From positions 620,001 to 684,000 of the forward strand of contig NZ_JBFEFG010000280.1 in NCBI RefSeq assembly GCF_040718835.1: a DNA stretch of 64,000 bases, written 5' to 3'. A model generated the notes under the pieces. It saw nothing but the letters and a program-made list of their open reading frames with translations, was not told the DNA's origin and did not search any database. A program made the position numbers and the translations under genes. The stretch comes from Bremerella sp. JC817 (GTDB lineage Bacteria; Planctomycetota; Planctomycetia; Pirellulales; Pirellulaceae). Position 1 is the stretch's first letter. Each line of letters begins with the position of its first letter. Shown here piece after piece: positions 34,287-43,799 of the stretch.

Positions 34287-34805
34287 TTACCAGCGAAAGC
34301 CGCATCGGACACAGCGTCGTTGCAGGCACAGTAAATCGTCGCCACCCGAGTTGATGTGATGACAGGCCGGGCATTCCAAGAGGTGGTATTGTCGCACACG
34401 ACTGTTTCCCAAGACCAGAAAAATAGCGACACAGAACGCCGCTTGAATCAGCCCGGAACCAATCGCCAGCATCGGCTTCAGATAGAAAAAGGCCATCAAG
34501 CAAAAGCCTGTGGCGGTCATGCCATGAAACAGAAAGTAGTAACGTGCGATCGCCCAGATCGTACTGCTGTGGCGAAGTAGTCCCGACGAGATCGCCAATG
34601 TCAGGATTGCCCCCAGCAACAAGCTGAACTGCTGGGCCGTGCTGTGATAGCCAATCACGAAGAACTCGAGCACCTGCAGCAGCGTCAGCAACATGCCCAG
34701 CAAGACCGCCATCGCCAGGCCAGCCGGCATCGACGACATCTCGGGCGGGGACTGGTTGTCTCCATGCGGCGAGGTGAACGGATTCGCTTCGGGAGGCTGA
34801 CTCAT
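34287..34805 (-). CDS. NPxxSP-tagged membrane protein with C-terminal zinc ribbon
   Basis: 172 residues: MSQPPEANPFTSPHGDNQ, four transmembrane helices, then a soluble C-terminus CPACHHINSGGDDLLCLQRR and CVRCGFRW with two CxxC pairs that should bind zinc. Second gene of the operon, 29 bases after the Sel1 gene. The zinc ribbon suggests the C-terminus recruits or senses something in the cytosol. Confidence 0.74.
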   Translation of the reverse strand: MSQPPEANPFTSPHGDNQSPPEMSSMPAGLAMAVLLGMLLTLLQVLEFFVIGYHSTAQQFSLLLGAILTLAISSGLLRHSSTIWAIARYYFLFHGMTATGFCLMAFFYLKPMLAIGSGLIQAAFCVAIFLVLGNSRVRQYHLLECPACHHINSGGDDLLCLQRRCVRCGFRW

Positions 34806-34834
34806 GCGTGGTTCTAGTTATTCCTGTCGATCGG

Positions 34835-35314
34835 CTACGAAGTATGGATCGCGATCTTCTTGCGAAGGTCGGCGGCAATGCGATCGCCATCTTCGGTTTG
34901 CGATCCGATCCCTTTGGCAACGATTGCCAAGGCTTGTTCGACCGATTCGGCATCGGTGCCCAGAGCGACCGACAACCATGCGTAGGCCATCAAGTTGTTC
35001 GCTTCGACTCCTTCGGCCGAAACGTACATCATGGCGACGTTGTACATCGCTTTGCCGTTTCCCTGAATGGCCGCCTTTTCATACCAGTGAAACGCTTCGC
35101 TGGCGGACTGCTCGACGCCGGCTCCTTCCCGGAGCATTTCGGCCAGGTTGAACTGGGCCGGAGCAAAACCTTGTTCGGCTGCCTGGCGATACCAGTACGC
35201 GGCTTGCTCCAGGTCACGATCGACATGTTTGCCAATGTCGTAACAGACCCCCAGTGTCATCTGGGCTTTGACATTGCCTGTCTTCGCGGCATCCAGCATT
35301 GCTTCGATCGACAT
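34835..35314 (-). CDS. Sel1-repeat protein
   Basis: 159 residues, no signal peptide. About three Sel1-like repeats of 36 residues (AQMTLGVCYDIGKHVDRDLEQAAYWYRQAAEQG; AQFNLAEMLREGAGV...WYEKAAIQG; AMYNVAMMYVSAEGV). Such alpha-alpha repeats serve as protein-protein scaffolds. It heads the operon with the NPxxSP membrane proteins and the methyltransferase; the 11-bp array ends about 95 bases upstream of its start. Confidence 0.82.
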   Translation of the reverse strand: MSIEAMLDAAKTGNVKAQMTLGVCYDIGKHVDRDLEQAAYWYRQAAEQGFAPAQFNLAEMLREGAGVEQSASEAFHWYEKAAIQGNGKAMYNVAMMYVSAEGVEANNLMAYAWLSVALGTDAESVEQALAIVAKGIGSQTEDGDRIAADLRKKIAIHTS

Positions 35315-35408
35315 CAGCCAGCGGCCTTTTCAGAGAAGGGATTTCGACGAGGTCTCTCCCTGTTATATCAGCTTGCCGCCGAGGCTGCAGAAGAACGAGC
35401 TCGCCCGG

Positions 35409-35504
35409 TTATCGACATCGGCTGACATTCTATCAACCAGTTAACAACAGCCTATCGACGTGATTTCGACAGGTTACCGACTAGTTGCCAACAGGTTATC
35501 CCCA
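35409..35504 (+). repeat. 11-bp periodic DnaA-box-like array 1 (nine 9-mers)
   Basis: Anchors (base 5 of each 9-mer) at 35413, 35423, 35434, 35445, 35456, 35467, 35478, 35489 and 35500: one 10-bp step, then seven exact 11-bp steps. It begins TTATCGACA and ends TTATCCCCA; inner units include TTAACAACA, CTATCGACG, TTTCGACA-type and TTACCGACT. It lies between the Sel1 operon and the DUF4203-like gene. Confidence 0.85.
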
Positions 35505-35540
35505 TCCAAGTGTCGACGTAAGTCTGTCAGAGGCGGAAAT

Positions 35541-35582
35541 GCATCGACAAACATTCGACAGGCTATCGAGAGATTTTCCACG
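35541..35582 (+). repeat. 11-bp periodic run 1b (four 9-mers)
   Basis: Anchors at 35545, 35556, 35567 and 35578, all 11 bp apart: GCATCGACA, ACATTCGACA-type, CTATCGAGA, TTTTCCACG. The last is two bases off the DnaA box. It lies 37 bases after array 1, in the same orientation, in register with itself but not with array 1. Confidence 0.7.
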
Positions 35583-35630
35583 CCCAGAAAGAAGCGTTTT
35601 GCACCAGAAAATCAGGGAGAAACGCTGGTT

Positions 35631-36146
35631 TTAGACGGTCTCTTGCAAATTGGTGGTGCGGCGTAAACCATTGGCTTGCGCCGCGACACCTACGGCAAAT
35701 AAGACCAGAAAAGCGAGCATCGCCAGGGGAGGGGCGACCGGAAGTGTTGCCACAATTGCCCAAGCTCCCACAAGACTCGACAGAATGATGATCGCCCAGT
35801 CCATCAACATCGCGGCGGCGACCCCTCCGATAATCCCTCCGACCAGAATCCACAGCATCGGTGCCGTTTCGGGCGAAGCGTTCTGTCCGAACGCCAACGC
35901 CAGGTAAGCGCCGGCGTAGGCACCTCCCAGCGCGAAGGCGACTCGCTGGGCAATCAAGGCAATGACTGCCCCGATCACGCCAACACCGATGGCAATCAGC
36001 AGACGCATCATGTCGGGCAGATCGGAGAAAGCGGACGCGGCGAACTCCCATGCAACCAGAAAGCCCGCCACCGCCACGAACGCCCAGTACAACGAGCGTC
36101 CGAAGAACAGCAACACGACTCCCAAGACCGCATGAATCCACGCCAT
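35631..36146 (-). CDS. Hydrophobic membrane protein (DUF4203-like)
   Basis: 171 residues with about six to seven closely packed Gly/Ala-rich helices, starting MAWIHAVLGVVLLFFGRSLYWAFVAVAGF. The Gly-rich pattern resembles DUF4203/TM-barrel-type proteins, but the match is from layout only. It stands alone. Confidence 0.6.
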   Translation of the reverse strand: MAWIHAVLGVVLLFFGRSLYWAFVAVAGFLVAWEFAASAFSDLPDMMRLLIAIGVGVIGAVIALIAQRVAFALGGAYAGAYLALAFGQNASPETAPMLWILVGGIIGGVAAAMLMDWAIIILSSLVGAWAIVATLPVAPPLAMLAFLVLFAVGVAAQANGLRRTTNLQETV

Positions 36147-36205
36147 GATTCCATTCTCCGTGACAGTTAGGGGAGGTCGTCTTCGCCAAGGCGAAGTTTC
36201 GTTTA

Positions 36206-37477
36206 TTAGGCCAACGCTTTCTTCAATGTCTGCATTGTCGCTAATTGACGCTTTTCGACAAATGCTTTTGCCTGGGCAGCCATCGCCTTCGCCTTTTCAG
36301 GGTTCTGGGCGATATCGAGGACCGTCGGCACGATGCGACTTTGGTCTTTGGGCGAATCGTGATCGAACAGCCACTGACCCAGGCCGATGTCTTCCCACAT
36401 GTAGCCCTTGGTGGTCTGTTCTTCCCAGCGGCAAACCACCGCCGGCACGCCGTGACCGATGCACATGATTGGCGAGTGCATCTCGTTACCGAACAAACCG
36501 GCGCTGCGAATATAGACACTGACCGCTTCGCCTGTCAGCCAATAGTCAGGCCGCCAGACAACGCGATCGAGAACCTCGGCCGGCAGCTTGTCGTAGATCA
36601 TCTCTTTGCCGACCGCCATTTGCGTGCGATCTTCCGGGCAAACCAACACCTTCAAATCGGTCTGCTTAATCACTTCAACAATCGCATCCCGCAGCGGAGC
36701 ATGATCGTGTTCTTTCATTTCTTCGTTGCGGGCATGCTTCGCCTCGTCGAACTTGGCGTTCTCTTTGATCGTCCAGTACGGGGTGTAGCGAAGGCGTGGA
36801 ATGCAGCAGAGGAACTTGCCTTCTTCCAAGTTGTTTTGCTTGAGGAACGCTTCCGCTCGATCGGCATCACGCAGATCGCAAGCGAACGCACCATCGGGAC
36901 CGAACTCCATCACCGGCGACTTGGCTCCCAGGCTCTGGGCCAGTTCCAGCGACTTGCCATCGCGGAAGTAAACGAAGGCCGCCTTGTTCAGCACTTCAAC
37001 CGACTTCTGCATTGCGGCTTCGGAACGAGCCGAGGTCGAGGTCGAAGTCTTCCGCGGGAAGGTGATTCCATAGATCCCGTACGGCTTGCCGGTTTCTTTA
37101 TCCCATTGAATCAGGTCGCGTTCGGCAACAATCGAAGCGCCAGAACCGTGGAGCAGGAAGTCGCATTCCTGGAAGGCCTGTTTCAGTTCCGGGCTGCCGC
37201 GCTTAGCGATCTTCAGCTTAGGGAACTCGGTCAGCAGAAGCTCATCCACACCGTTGTCGATGTACGACGGCCATAGGGTGACTTCCGCTTCTGGAAGATG
37301 GTCTCGCAGAATTCGCAGGACGCCTGGCGTGTGAGCGATGTCGCCGATGTTGACGGTTTGCCAGGAAGATCGCAGCAAGATACGAGGCGGACGCGAAGCT
37401 CCTTCCGCGAAGGTGGATCGTAGTGCCAAGCCAAGGCTGGCCAAACCAGTTGTACGAAGAAAGGTGCGTCGCTTCAT
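36206..37477 (-). CDS. Exported polysaccharide pyruvyl transferase-like protein
   Basis: 423 residues with a twin-arginine signal ([19 protein letters not shown]). The body has the polysaccharide pyruvyl transferase pattern: [15 protein letters not shown] at the N-terminus, [25 protein letters not shown] and a later [21 protein letters not shown]. Cytosolic relatives add pyruvate ketals to sugars; exported planctomycete forms are of unknown use. Full length and monocistronic. Confidence 0.82.
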   Translation of the reverse strand: MKRRTFLRTTGLASLGLALRSTFAEGASRPPRILLRSSWQTVNIGDIAHTPGVLRILRDHLPEAEVTLWPSYIDNGVDELLLTEFPKLKIAKRGSPELKQAFQECDFLLHGSGASIVAERDLIQWDKETGKPYGIYGITFPRKTSTSTSARSEAAMQKSVEVLNKAAFVYFRDGKSLELAQSLGAKSPVMEFGPDGAFACDLRDADRAEAFLKQNNLEEGKFLCCIPRLRYTPYWTIKENAKFDEAKHARNEEMKEHDHAPLRDAIVEVIKQTDLKVLVCPEDRTQMAVGKEMIYDKLPAEVLDRVVWRPDYWLTGEAVSVYIRSAGLFGNEMHSPIMCIGHGVPAVVCRWEEQTTKGYMWEDIGLGQWLFDHDSPKDQSRIVPTVLDIAQNPEKAKAMAAQAKAFVEKRQLATMQTLKKALA

Positions 37478-37701
37478 GAATTCGTGGGGATGCTTGAGGG
37501 ATGATGCAAAAGGGGAGGGGCCCAGGCCGAACGAGCGTGCCTGAACCGCTCATTATAGCTGCGACGTCTTCGGCATACCAATTCGCGACCAGAGCACCGA
37601 TGGATTGCCATTTTCGTTTGAGGTTGCTTCTGGCGAGGCAATCTTTGAAGATGACAAGATCAAAGGGATACCGGTCCACCACCAAGTCGAAAGGGAACGC
37701 C

Positions 37702-38688
37702 ATGGATGCGAATCGACGACGATGGCTGCAAGGCCTGGCGGCAACTGCCGCGGTTGGAATTTCGCATCCCTTTAACCCTTCAGCGATGGCCGAAGAACCG
37801 CAGCCGGCGGATTCAAACGCAGCCCGCCGGATCGTGGCCGAGGCGATCGTCGCGTGGGGAGAGCTTCAATCTCGCTACCGCTCGGCCCAGTACGAAGTGA
37901 CCGGCAAGGGGACCGTTCATCGACATGGTTTGCAGGATCTGGATGGAAACCTGATCCCGGTCACAGACTATCATTTTCGACATCAGGTGAAGTACGCCAT
38001 CGATCTGACGCGGCCACGGATCCGCCGGGAAGCGACGCGCGATCTGTTTAACCTTTCGGATCGACGCTTCGAGACCGAGACCCTGCACGACTTGTTCGAT
38101 GGCAAAGAGTACCAGCAGTATTACCCGGTCCGGCATGCGTTTGATGGCAAGACGGCCAATGCTCGGTATTGGCAGCCAAGGCTGGTGCTGCGAGGGGGGA
38201 AACGCTCGCAACTAATCGTTCGGGCAATCGACATTCCATTGTTCTGGAATCATGGCTTGCTGCCGATCGGTTCGCTGAAGCATACGAATTTGTCGATGGC
38301 TCCGGCCGCGGATGCTTTCCAATATGTGGGAGCTGGCCCAGAGCAAATGGGCGACCTGCATATCGTTCGGTTGCCATCGCAGCGGATGACCTGGGAATAC
38401 TGGCTGTCGCCCGATCATGCATTCCTACCGATACGACGCTCGGCATTTTATGAGGGAACCGAGACTTCGCGCCTCACGGTCCAGTACAAGCGTCAGCCAG
38501 ATGTAACCCCGTTGGCGGAAAGCTGGACGTTGACAACTTTCGGCGTCGGCCGCAATGGGAAGCAGGCCATCAGCACGGTCGACCGTTGTCGATTGGCCTC
38601 GGCCCGGTTTGATGACGATCTGGCTGATGTCACTTTCTCGATGGCCCCTGGTCCGGGCATCGACGTCGATGATATTCGCAACGACTAG
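37702..38688 (+). CDS. Exported planctomycete hypothetical protein
   Basis: 328 residues from MDANRRRWLQGLAAT at 37702 (AAGGGAA upstream); the 67-codon upstream extension is rejected. Twin-arginine-type signal ending near SAMAEE. The mature part is a mixed alpha/beta domain with many basic and aromatic residues (DLFDGKEYQQYYPVRHAFDG; ERMTWEYWLS-type strand). It resembles LolA/outer-membrane-lipoprotein-sorting-like barrels in strand layout, a weak guess. No family recognised. Confidence 0.6.
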   Translation: MDANRRRWLQGLAATAAVGISHPFNPSAMAEEPQPADSNAARRIVAEAIVAWGELQSRYRSAQYEVTGKGTVHRHGLQDLDGNLIPVTDYHFRHQVKYAIDLTRPRIRREATRDLFNLSDRRFETETLHDLFDGKEYQQYYPVRHAFDGKTANARYWQPRLVLRGGKRSQLIVRAIDIPLFWNHGLLPIGSLKHTNLSMAPAADAFQYVGAGPEQMGDLHIVRLPSQRMTWEYWLSPDHAFLPIRRSAFYEGTETSRLTVQYKRQPDVTPLAESWTLTTFGVGRNGKQAISTVDRCRLASARFDDDLADVTFSMAPGPGIDVDDIRND

Positions 38689-38728
38689 AGACTCGTTTCT
38701 GCCCGCTCTCTTGGGCCAGCAAACTTCG

Positions 38729-38824
38729 TTATCGACATCTGTCGACAAACAATCGACGTGCTAGAGACAGGCTACTGACAGCTTACCGACAGGAACCCAA
38801 CAGCCTATCGACAAGTTATCCCCA
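38729..38824 (+). repeat. 11-bp periodic DnaA-box-like array 2 (nine 9-mers)
   Basis: Anchors at 38733, 38743, 38754, 38765, 38776, 38787, 38798, 38809 and 38820: a 10-bp step, then seven 11-bp steps, the same layout and same 87-bp span as array 1. It starts TTATCGACA and ends TTATCCCCA. It lies between two convergent genes. Confidence 0.85.
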
Positions 38825-38863
38825 TTGGATTCGTAAAGATCGAGCGTGCTAGCAGCGCCCCAC

Positions 38864-39289
38864 TTAGTTCCCTTCACGGTAAAAGCTTCGCGTCGAAGGG
38901 AGCAGCAGGATGACGATGCTGGTCAGATTCAACAGGGCCGCGATTGCCAGCAGGACGAGTTCGATCCAGTGGAAGTCGACCGCTTGATAGGCTGCAAACA
39001 GCAGGAAGGTTGCGATCGCCAGGTAGAAGGCTGAGAGGTAGGGGATTGTGGGAAAGCGTCCTGCCAGGATCGCCGCAAAGTTGATCGTCATGAACCCCAG
39101 CGCCGCGGGAACGATGCCATAGCGGAAGTAGCCGAGCATCTCGATCATGCCGGCCGCGAAGGTCAGCCGCCGGGCCCAAGCAGGGTCGATCTTTGGCCAG
39201 GTGATTGGGCCAGAGTCGAGCTGCTGCGGCGAGGCAAACGGATTGGTTTGCTCGGGCGAATCGGACGCGTTGGGATCGTTTATCGACAT
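38864..39289 (-). CDS. NPxxSP-tagged membrane protein
   Basis: 141 residues from ATG at 39289 (MSINDPNASDSPEQTNPFASPQQL); upstream in-frame starts would translate array 3 (repeats of C-R-K-A-V-E-S-L-S type). Four transmembrane helices follow the tag. The start codon sits inside the last unit of array 3, and no clear Shine-Dalgarno is visible, so the start is uncertain. It is flanked by arrays 2 and 3. Confidence 0.65.
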   Translation of the reverse strand: MSINDPNASDSPEQTNPFASPQQLDSGPITWPKIDPAWARRLTFAAGMIEMLGYFRYGIVPAALGFMTINFAAILAGRFPTIPYLSAFYLAIATFLLFAAYQAVDFHWIELVLLAIAALLNLTSIVILLLPSTRSFYREGN

Positions 39290-39342
39290 CGACTGACATT
39301 CCATCGACAAGGATTCGACAGCTTTTCGACAGGTTATCCCCA
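39280..39342 (+). repeat. 11-bp periodic DnaA-box-like array 3 (six 9-mers)
   Basis: Anchors at 39284, 39294, 39305, 39316, 39327 and 39338: a 10-bp step, then four 11-bp steps. It begins TTATCGACA and ends TTATCCCCA as in arrays 1 and 2, with three fewer inner units. It overlaps the start codon of the minus-strand NPxxSP gene. Confidence 0.85.
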
Positions 39343-39358
39343 TCGCCAACCGCGCATG

Positions 39359-39383
39359 AAAAAGCCGGACTCGAAAGTCCGGC
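39359..39383 (-). terminator. rpoD terminator
   Basis: GCCGGACT-cgaa-AGTCCGGC stem, followed on the minus strand by TTTTT (39359-39363), 34 bases past the rpoD stop. Confidence 0.9.
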
Positions 39384-39416
39384 CTTCTGAATTTCGAAAG
39401 TACCCGTGATGGGTCT

Positions 39417-40970
<1,554 letters not shown>

Positions 40971-41701
40971 ATCACTCCTTCACTCGCCAAAGTGAGGCCG
41001 GTGTTCTTCTGGTTTAACCCATGGGTGACGGGAAAAGTTTTGGTGGTCATCCCGCCGATTCCACATGTTTTTATGCGGCATTCATTGCGAGGAAAAACTT
41101 CGCAAGTCTACCACCAAACATATGGACAACTGCCATCCGTGGATATTTGGAAAGAGATTACCTTTGAGTTGTGCGTGCGGCCCGCTTAGCTTGCCCAATC
41201 CTGAAAGTTTCGTGCTGAGCCATAGCGGAGATCGCTTATCTTGCGATCCTCTCGCGGCATCGAAGCAGCTAACGGACATGGCCGGCGGCAACGCGCGACG
41301 TTCAGTTGGTAATCCGTGCCCCTTTCCAATCCAGATGCAAGTCCTCTCTTGCAACTGAGCGACCCAGCTTCATGCTGTGTCGAAGAATCACTCTAACCCT
41401 TGCTTACGACCAGACTTTCAACTCCCTAAAAATCGGTCTCATTACCTAGTGTAATCAACCGGAATGCCGTATTTCCACGAAGTTTGCCGCTTCTCAGGGA
41501 CCTTGCAGGCCTGGAAAACAATCCGGAAGAGTGCTATCAATTACCCAAATTTCGCAGCCTCTCCAAAATCAAGCACGAGATGATTTCATCGCAATCACAA
41601 TCGCGTGTCGTTCCAGGTTAAGAGACATTCCACCACGCTGGGGTTCCCTTCCAAGCCACAATTCGTAGGACTTGTGAACTGGGGGTGACTCCACTACTTA
41701 T

Positions 41702-41863
41702 ATGGCAACCAAACTTCAACTCGTTACACGACCAGGAGAATATTCCGTCTACGGAACCGCGGAAAGGAAAGACCGCGGGGGCAAGGTGTTCGTGGAGGAG
41801 ATGGAGAGTTTGGAGGATACGAAAGTTTCGGCAAGCGCCATCGAGCATCCGTTCGTCGATTGA
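41702..41863 (+). CDS. Possible 53-residue small protein
   Basis: ATG at 41702 opens a frame reading MATKLQLVTRPGEYSVYG, then TAERKDRGGKVFVEEMESLE and a short tail to a TGA. The residue mix is protein-like, with balanced charge and a beta-type N-terminus. The ribosome site is weak (GGGGGTG about 15 bases upstream). It is opposite a less convincing minus-strand frame. Confidence 0.4.
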   Translation: MATKLQLVTRPGEYSVYGTAERKDRGGKVFVEEMESLEDTKVSASAIEHPFVD

Positions 41864-42090
41864 ATTCACCCAATTCTAACTAGACGCTAATCAGGGTCCA
41901 GAGTTTGAATCGGGAAAATAAGGACTTTCGGTCTCTTTCGATCTACGGACAACCACAGTCTATCTCAGCTTTTAGCTAGTGCCGCCATTTCTTTTCCCTT
42001 AGCCGCTTTCCTGGGGGACGATTATCCCGAAGTGTCGCGCAGCGACCACATGCGTTGCATTTCTGACCCCGGTTGTTTCTTTTCCGCACC

Positions 42091-42119
42091 ACAAAACGAC
42101 CCGAAAAACGTCGTTTTGT
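42091..42119. other. 10-bp perfect hairpin in the gap before the SDR gene
   Basis: ACAAAACGAC-ccgaaaaac-GTCGTTTTGT, 181 bases before the SDR start. No T-run on either side, so more likely a protein site or an RNA hairpin than a terminator. Confidence 0.4.
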
Positions 42120-42299
42120 CGAGATTCTCAAACCCCTTACGTTTTCCGCGTCGAATTCCCGGCAATCGGGTTGAAGCGGCCCCTTGTCCCGCCGGCGCGA
42201 ATTGCGAGCCTGCATAGGCATCGTTAGCATTAGCCAACAGGGCGATTCGCTCCGCGACGTTTTCAGCACACCCCCAAGACATCCCCGGAAAACAAAAAC

Positions 42300-43094
42300 A
42301 TGACGCAACGAGATTTCGAAGGACAAGTGGTTCTCGTGACCGGTTCGAGCCAGGGAATCGGCCGAGCTGCCGTAATCGAATTCGCCCGCCAGGGGGCGAA
42401 AGTTGTCGTCAATTACCACTCGAATCCGGAGAAGGCTGAAGAGGTTGTCGCCGAAGTTGAAAAGGTCGGATCGGAAGCAATCGCCGTGAAATGCGACGTT
42501 TCCAGCTACGAGGCGGTCGAAGCGATGGTGGCCGAGACGGTCAGTAAGTTCGGCAAGCTCGACATCGCCGTTTCGAACGCCGTCTACAGCGATCGCGAGT
42601 TCTTCTACGAAGCCGATCTGGAAGGATTCCGCCGCACGATCGATGTCACGATGTGGGGTGCCTTCCACCTGCTGCGGGCCGCTTCCCGCCAGATGATCGC
42701 CCAGAAGACGCCGGGTGTGGTGACCGTGATCAGCTCGCCGCATGCCTTCATTCCGGCCCCCAAGGCAATGGCCTACAACATGTCGAAGGCCGCCTTGGAG
42801 CATATGGCCAAGACGGCCGCTATCGAACTGTCGGACTTTAAGATCCGTGTGAATATTGTTCAGCCAGGCTGGACCGACACGCCTGGAGAGCGGAAGTTTG
42901 CCACCGACGACGTCCTAGAGGCAGGCGGCGCCAAGATCCCTGCCGGTCGCCTGGGCACGCCCGAGGAAATGGCCGAGGCCATCTGCTACATGAGCAGCCC
43001 TCGCAATACCTACATGACCGGGGCCACGCTGCTGGTCGATGGTGGGATCTCACTCCCATGGTGGGGCAAAACGGGGCGTGCCGCGCCGAGCTAA
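42300..43094 (+). CDS. Short-chain dehydrogenase/reductase
   Basis: 264 residues. Classical SDR: VTGSSQGIGRAA cofactor motif, CDVSS, SNAV in place of NNAG, catalytic Ser in VISSPHAF and Tyr-x3-Lys in YNMSK. C-terminal PGWTDTPGERKF and TGATLLVDGG. FabG/glucose-dehydrogenase-like; the substrate cannot be told. It stands alone behind the 1.3-kb gap. Confidence 0.9.
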   Translation: MTQRDFEGQVVLVTGSSQGIGRAAVIEFARQGAKVVVNYHSNPEKAEEVVAEVEKVGSEAIAVKCDVSSYEAVEAMVAETVSKFGKLDIAVSNAVYSDREFFYEADLEGFRRTIDVTMWGAFHLLRAASRQMIAQKTPGVVTVISSPHAFIPAPKAMAYNMSKAALEHMAKTAAIELSDFKIRVNIVQPGWTDTPGERKFATDDVLEAGGAKIPAGRLGTPEEMAEAICYMSSPRNTYMTGATLLVDGGISLPWWGKTGRAAPS

Positions 43095-43241
43095 CTCTAG
43101 GTGGTGTAATCGGTAAAGTTTTCTGAAAAACGTTTCCAATCGCGCGAGCCTTTTTCCCATCGCGGCGTAATGCTAAGTAAACTAGAACGTTTTAGGTAAG
43201 CTGATTGTGCTTCGATAGAAAACTCGTCCACCGTAAACGCC

Positions 43242-43781
43242 ATGGCTCAAACTTATCTCCTGACTACCCCCGACGGCGAAGAAATTCACGTCGAGACTTC
43301 GCAGGCTGGCGAAACAATCACCACCCCAAGTGGCAAGACTGTGGTCGTGCCCACCCTGCGGGAAATGAAGAAGCTGCCTCCGGTCGAGGTCGAACAAGTC
43401 CCGGTCAAGCGAGACTGGTCGGTCACGCAGTCGATGTTGTTTGTGGTGGGGCTTTTGGTCCTGCTGGGCTGCCTGGCGAGCTCGGTCTATTTGTACCGCA
43501 TCACGCCGCTGGTTCAGATCGATGAAGCGGCCGAGGTCCCGATCGAGCTGATCGAAGGGGACGTCGAAAAGTGGAACATGGAGCAACGTCTCAGCTTCTG
43601 GGAGTTCGCCACCAGTGACGAAGCCCTCAGCCACATGCGGGGCAATGCGACCGGCGAACGGCAGGTGATCGACCTCTACAAGTCGCGACAGATGTTCCTG
43701 GCGGTTTCGCTCGGAGGCGTGCTGATCGGTCTGGTGCTGATGGGAACGGCGTTCGCCTTTCCTGGCAACAAGGGAAGCTAG
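43242..43781 (+). CDS. Hypothetical two-span membrane protein
   Basis: 179 residues: a polar N-terminus of 65 residues (MAQTYLLTTPDGEEIHVETS, beta-type), a transmembrane helix (SMLFVVGLLVLLGCLASSVY), an acidic loop of about 85 residues and a second helix near the end (FLAVSLGGVLIGLVLMGTAF). The family was not recognised. The lipoate ligase-like gene follows 18 bases later. Confidence 0.6.
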   Translation: MAQTYLLTTPDGEEIHVETSQAGETITTPSGKTVVVPTLREMKKLPPVEVEQVPVKRDWSVTQSMLFVVGLLVLLGCLASSVYLYRITPLVQIDEAAEVPIELIEGDVEKWNMEQRLSFWEFATSDEALSHMRGNATGERQVIDLYKSRQMFLAVSLGGVLIGLVLMGTAFAFPGNKGS

Positions 43782-43799
43782 GCTCGCGCCGCATCTGGA

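Larger units (their letters stand above)
40971..42299. other. 1.3-kb gene-poor region upstream of rpoD
   Basis: The largest gap in the window. It must hold the rpoD promoter. Small hairpins occur (GATCGC-ttatctt-GCGATC near 41229; TGCAAG-tcctct-CTTGCA at 41336-41353; a 10-bp stem at 42091-42119). One possible small gene lies at 41702-41863. On the minus strand two overlapping frames are open across 41976-42282 with no recognisable product. I saw no tRNA, 6S, RNase P or tmRNA signature. Confidence 0.5.

Noticed and set aside
35409..39342. 11-bp arrays as a CRISPR array
   Set aside because: Units are 11 bp with no unique spacers of 25-40 bp, and no cas gene is present.
41618..41869. 83-codon minus-strand frame in the rpoD upstream gap
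   Set aside because: Composition is not protein-like (many Cys/Trp/His without pattern) and the opposite strand holds a better small frame.
42022..42282. 86-codon minus-strand frame divergent from the SDR gene
   Set aside because: Another minus-strand frame over the same bases is also open, there is no ribosome site, and no family was recognised; kept only as part of the gap description.
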